NCBI GenBank assembly: GCA_024224995.1
Contig: JAAENB010000363.1
Coordinates: forward strand, 1-17,843
Direction: 5' to 3'
Origin: a bacterium
GTDB taxonomy: Bacteria > Spirochaetota > UBA4802 > UBA5550
Length of the DNA stretch: 17,843 bases
How positions within the stretch are numbered: position 1 is the stretch's first letter; every line of letters begins with the position of its first letter. Positions 15,078 through 17,843 of this stretch are shown here, piece by piece. The position numbers were made by a program, and so were the translations under genes. The notes below the pieces were generated by a model. That model worked only from the letters and a program-made list of their open reading frames with translations, was not told the DNA's origin and made no database searches.

Positions 15078-15836
15078 ATGAACGATATCGCCAATAAAAT
15101 TCAAACAAAAGGCCGGTTTGCCTTTATTATCCCTGTGTATAATCACGAAGGAAAAGTTGCTGACGTTATTACGGAATGCAAAAAACTTAATATTCCTGTT
15201 TTTGTTGTAGATGACGGCTCTACAGATTCTACCTATAATAAGATTAAAGATATAAAAGGGATAACTATCCTGCGGCACCCTGAAAACAAGGGGAAGGGCG
15301 AAGCGCTCATGACCGGTTTTGCCCATGCTTCCGGTTCTGCCGACTGGGCCATTACCATTGATGCCGACGGACAGCACGCCCCGGAAGACACGCTGAACCT
15401 TATAAAAGCAATTCCTCATGGAAAGCGGCCTATTGTTGTTGGCATGCGTGAAGGAATGGTTGGCCCCGATGTTCCCTGGACCAGCAGTTTTGGCCGGAAA
15501 TTTTCTAACTTCTGGGTTATTTGCTCCGGCGGGCCAAAAGTTGCCGATACCCAGAGCGGTTTTAGAATATACCCCTTGCCGGAATCGGCGAACCTTAGAA
15601 TCAAGGCTAAACGGTTCCAGTTTGAAGTGGAAGTCCTTGTTAAAGCACACTGGAAAAAAATTCCCGTTGTTGAAGCGCCGATCAGTGTGAGTTACCGGCC
15701 CGGGATGGAACGAATATCACACTTTCGTCCTTTTATTGACTTTTGCAGAAATTCAGCTGCTTTCACCAGGCTCATTTGCCAGAGAATTTTTATTCCCTCA
15801 TTTATTCGGTCAAAATGGGGCAGGGAAAAAGCATAA
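15078..15836 (+). CDS. Family 2 glycosyltransferase
   Basis: A 252-residue GT-A fold glycosyltransferase, inverting family GT2, close in pattern to dolichol- or polyprenol-phosphate sugar transferases. It has FIIPVYNHEG (16-25), VVDDGSTD (43-50) with the nucleotide-binding aspartates, NKGKGEAL (70-77), the metal-binding IDADGQHAPED (94-104; Asp95/Asp97), and DTQSGFRIYP (158-167) before the acceptor region. No membrane anchor is evident, although the C-terminus (about 215-245) is aromatic and basic and could lie on the membrane. Sugar and acceptor cannot be told from sequence; a lipid-phosphate or envelope lipid acceptor is plausible. The ATG has only a distant GGAG (about 14 bases), suggesting modest translation. 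It is 21 bp ahead of nadE in the same operon. Confidence 0.85.
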   Translation: MNDIANKIQTKGRFAFIIPVYNHEGKVADVITECKKLNIPVFVVDDGSTDSTYNKIKDIKGITILRHPENKGKGEALMTGFAHASGSADWAITIDADGQHAPEDTLNLIKAIPHGKRPIVVGMREGMVGPDVPWTSSFGRKFSNFWVICSGGPKVADTQSGFRIYPLPESANLRIKAKRFQFEVEVLVKAHWKKIPVVEAPISVSYRPGMERISHFRPFIDFCRNSAAFTRLICQRIFIPSFIRSKWGREKA

Positions 15837-15857
15837 AAGAGCAATAAGGAGTAAACA

Positions 15858-17780
15858 ATGTACGGATTTTATCGGGTGGCTGCCGCAGTACCGGAAATAA
15901 AAATTGCTGATGTAGAATTTAACACAAAAGAGATTATTAACCAGGTTGAAGCTGCAAACAAGAATTCTGCCGCTCTTATTCTTTTTCCTGAATTAAGCAT
16001 TACCGGCTACACCTGTGCCGATCTTTTTCTTCAGCCGCTCCTGGTAAACAGCTCACTTTCTGCTATAGAAAAAATCGCTCAATCGACTCGTGAACTTGAT
16101 ATTATTTCTATTGTTGGAGCCCCGGTTTATCACCAGAACAAGCTCTATAATTGTGCTGTTATAATTCATCAGGGTGCTATAAAAGGAATTGTTCCTAAAA
16201 CATATAATCCGAATTATAAAGAATTTTATGAAAAAAGATGGTTCACTCCTGCAGTTAATATAGCAAACGATTCGATTAATTTAAACGGCAGCAATATCCC
16301 TTTTGGTACGAATATTATTTTTGAATACGATCAATATTTTAAGTTTGCCATTGAGATTTGCGAAGATCTCTGGACCGTTATTCCTCCAAGTTCTTATCAC
16401 AGTATTGCCGGTGCTACGGTTATTCTAAACCTTTCTGCCAGTAATGAGCTGGTCTCTAAAGCCGATTACCGCCGCAGCCTTGTGCGGCAGCAGAGTGCCC
16501 GTTGTATGGCAGCTTATGTCTACACTTCTTCAGGAGTTCATGAATCAACTACTGATCTTGTTTTTAGCGGTGACGCTCTTGTTGTTGAAAATGGGTCCCT
16601 TGTGTGTGAAAATGAACGTTTTAACACCAATTCTTCAATAATTTATGCTGATATCGACTGTGAAAGGCTCTTTACTTCACGAATTAGCGAAACTTCTTTC
16701 ACCGATTGCCCCCTGCCGCCGGAAAAGATTTATAAGACCATTAAGGTCGATAAAATTAACCTGTTAAACGAAAAAAACCTGCCGGAACGATATATCGACC
16801 CTCATCCTTTTGTTCCCTCTAACCCGGAGCAAAGAAGCAACCGGTGCAGGGAAATTTTCAAAATACAATCTTCCGGGCTCGCCAAAAGGATGAAGCACAC
16901 CAATATTCAAAAGGCTGTTGTTGGCATCTCCGGCGGTCTTGACTCTACCCTGGCTCTCCTTGTCATTGCTGAGGCCTTTAAGATCCTGGGTAAAGACCCT
17001 AAAGATATACTTGGCATTACTATGCCCGGGTTCGGTACAACAGACAGAACCTTTAATAACGCTGTGGACCTTTGCAAGGAAATCGGTGCTGATCTACGAG
17101 AGATCAATATTAAAGATGCCTGTATGCAGCACTTTAAAGATATCGGTCATGATCCGGCTGACCATTCCGTTACGTATGAAAACGTCCAGGCCAGGGAACG
17201 GACCCAGGTTCTTATGGATATGGCCAATAAAGAAAACGGGCTGGTTATTGGAACGGGTGATTTATCTGAAATTGCGCTGGGTTGGTCTACTTATAATGGA
17301 GATCATATGTCTATGTATGCTGTTAATTGCAGTGTTCCCAAGACGTTGATCCGCTTTTTAATTCAGTGGGTTGCTGACACTTCCGGGAGTAAGCTGAAAA
17401 AGATCCTGGAGGATATTATCGCGACTCCAGTTAGTCCGGAGCTGCTTCCCAACAGGAAGGATCAGGAGTTGAACCAGAAAACCGAGGATATTATCGGTCC
17501 GTATGAGCTACATGATTTTTTCCTGTATCATATTGTAAAATACGGAGCGCAGCCCAAAAAAGTGGCTTTCCTGGCTTTTAAAGCCTTTAATAATAAATAT
17601 GATGAAGCAACTATCAAAAAATGGTTAAAGGTCTTTACCAAACGTTTCTTTTCACAGCAGTTTAAACGGAGCTGTATTCCCGACGGGCCCAAAGTGGGTA
17701 CAATAAGCCTTTCTCCCCGGGGAGACTGGAGAATGCCTTCTGATGCGGCTGATAGCCTCTGGCAGGGTGAGATTACTTAG
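15858..17780 (+). CDS. nadE: Glutamine-dependent NAD+ synthetase
   Basis: A 640-residue two-domain enzyme that makes NAD+ from deamido-NAD+, ATP and glutamine, the last step of NAD synthesis in the cytoplasm. Residues 1-285 are the nitrilase-type glutaminase with its triad Glu45 (LFPELSITGY), Lys114 (VPKTYNP) and Cys168 (IEICEDLW). Residues about 325-640 are the synthetase with the PP-loop SGGLDST (358-364), TMPGFGTT, the conserved ENVQARERTQVL, and GTGDLSEIALGW. The length fits the long bacterial glutamine-dependent form, such as that of Mycobacterium. AAGGAG stands seven bases before the ATG. It follows the glycosyltransferase by 21 bp and ends in a terminator. A housekeeping gene, not evidently linked to the NADAR module. 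Confidence 0.96.
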   Translation: MYGFYRVAAAVPEIKIADVEFNTKEIINQVEAANKNSAALILFPELSITGYTCADLFLQPLLVNSSLSAIEKIAQSTRELDIISIVGAPVYHQNKLYNCAVIIHQGAIKGIVPKTYNPNYKEFYEKRWFTPAVNIANDSINLNGSNIPFGTNIIFEYDQYFKFAIEICEDLWTVIPPSSYHSIAGATVILNLSASNELVSKADYRRSLVRQQSARCMAAYVYTSSGVHESTTDLVFSGDALVVENGSLVCENERFNTNSSIIYADIDCERLFTSRISETSFTDCPLPPEKIYKTIKVDKINLLNEKNLPERYIDPHPFVPSNPEQRSNRCREIFKIQSSGLAKRMKHTNIQKAVVGISGGLDSTLALLVIAEAFKILGKDPKDILGITMPGFGTTDRTFNNAVDLCKEIGADLREINIKDACMQHFKDIGHDPADHSVTYENVQARERTQVLMDMANKENGLVIGTGDLSEIALGWSTYNGDHMSMYAVNCSVPKTLIRFLIQWVADTSGSKLKKILEDIIATPVSPELLPNRKDQELNQKTEDIIGPYELHDFFLYHIVKYGAQPKKVAFLAFKAFNNKYDEATIKKWLKVFTKRFFSQQFKRSCIPDGPKVGTISLSPRGDWRMPSDAADSLWQGEIT

Positions 17781-17841
17781 ATGCAGATATCCGACACAGC
17801 TTGTCTGCATCTGTTGCAGAGCCTTGTCAGGCGCTCTTTTT
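17779..17841 (+). terminator. Terminator region after nadE
   Basis: Two successive hairpins are visible: AGATGCAGA (17779-17787) with TCTGCATCT (17804-17812), then AGAGC (17818-17822) with GCTCT (17833-17837), which runs directly into five Ts (17837-17841). The second has the features of an intrinsic terminator. The window ends two bases later. Confidence 0.7.
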
Positions 17842-17843
17842 GC

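Noticed and set aside
15072..15650. A 192-codon minus-strand open frame
   Set aside because: It is antisense to the glycosyltransferase, whose motifs are complete. No ribosome-binding site or recognisable domain.

Overview
The window (roughly 40% GC by eye) looks like a chromosomal segment of a diderm bacterium, most likely from the Spirochaetota or a neighbouring lineage. The reasons are an LL-diaminopimelate aminotransferase (DapL), a 7TM-DISM histidine kinase fused to a SpoIIE-type phosphatase, secreted CsgG-like and outer-membrane barrel proteins, and a loose lipobox. The placement is inference; no rRNA or other marker gene is present.

Left part (1-5480). The 5' three quarters of dapL (minus strand) run off the left edge. 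Next comes a compact minus-strand operon of an ECF sigma factor, a membrane protein that is probably its anti-sigma factor, and a secreted CsgG-like protein with a C-terminal beta-barrel. Divergently, a secreted FN3-like protein with a related barrel is followed by a lipoprotein and a strong terminator. Two relationships tie the locus together: the outer part of the putative anti-sigma factor resembles the CsgG-like domain of the next gene, and the two barrel domains resemble each other across the divergent promoter region. I read it as a cell-envelope signalling locus.

Middle part (5486-10260). This looks like an accessory or conflict island, all on the minus strand. A probably leaderless NADAR-domain gene overlaps a 768-residue fusion of a catalytically dead nicotinamidase-like domain, an APH-like kinase and a dual-specificity phosphatase. 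Downstream, past two pairs of 18-bp direct repeats, is a Fic AMP-transferase with an AbiEi-like N-terminus. The NADAR promoter sits in a perfect 17-bp-arm inverted repeat that also carries a divergent -35-like TTGACA. I consider the NADAR plus triple-fusion pair the best candidate for an undescribed system, probably acting on NAD- or ADP-ribose-derived groups.

Right part (10293-17843). This holds a geranylgeranyl-reductase-type FAD oxidoreductase with a TTG start, a 1112-residue hybrid kinase/phosphatase on the minus strand, and an operon of a family 2 glycosyltransferase and glutamine-dependent NAD+ synthetase (nadE) ending in a terminator at the window edge.
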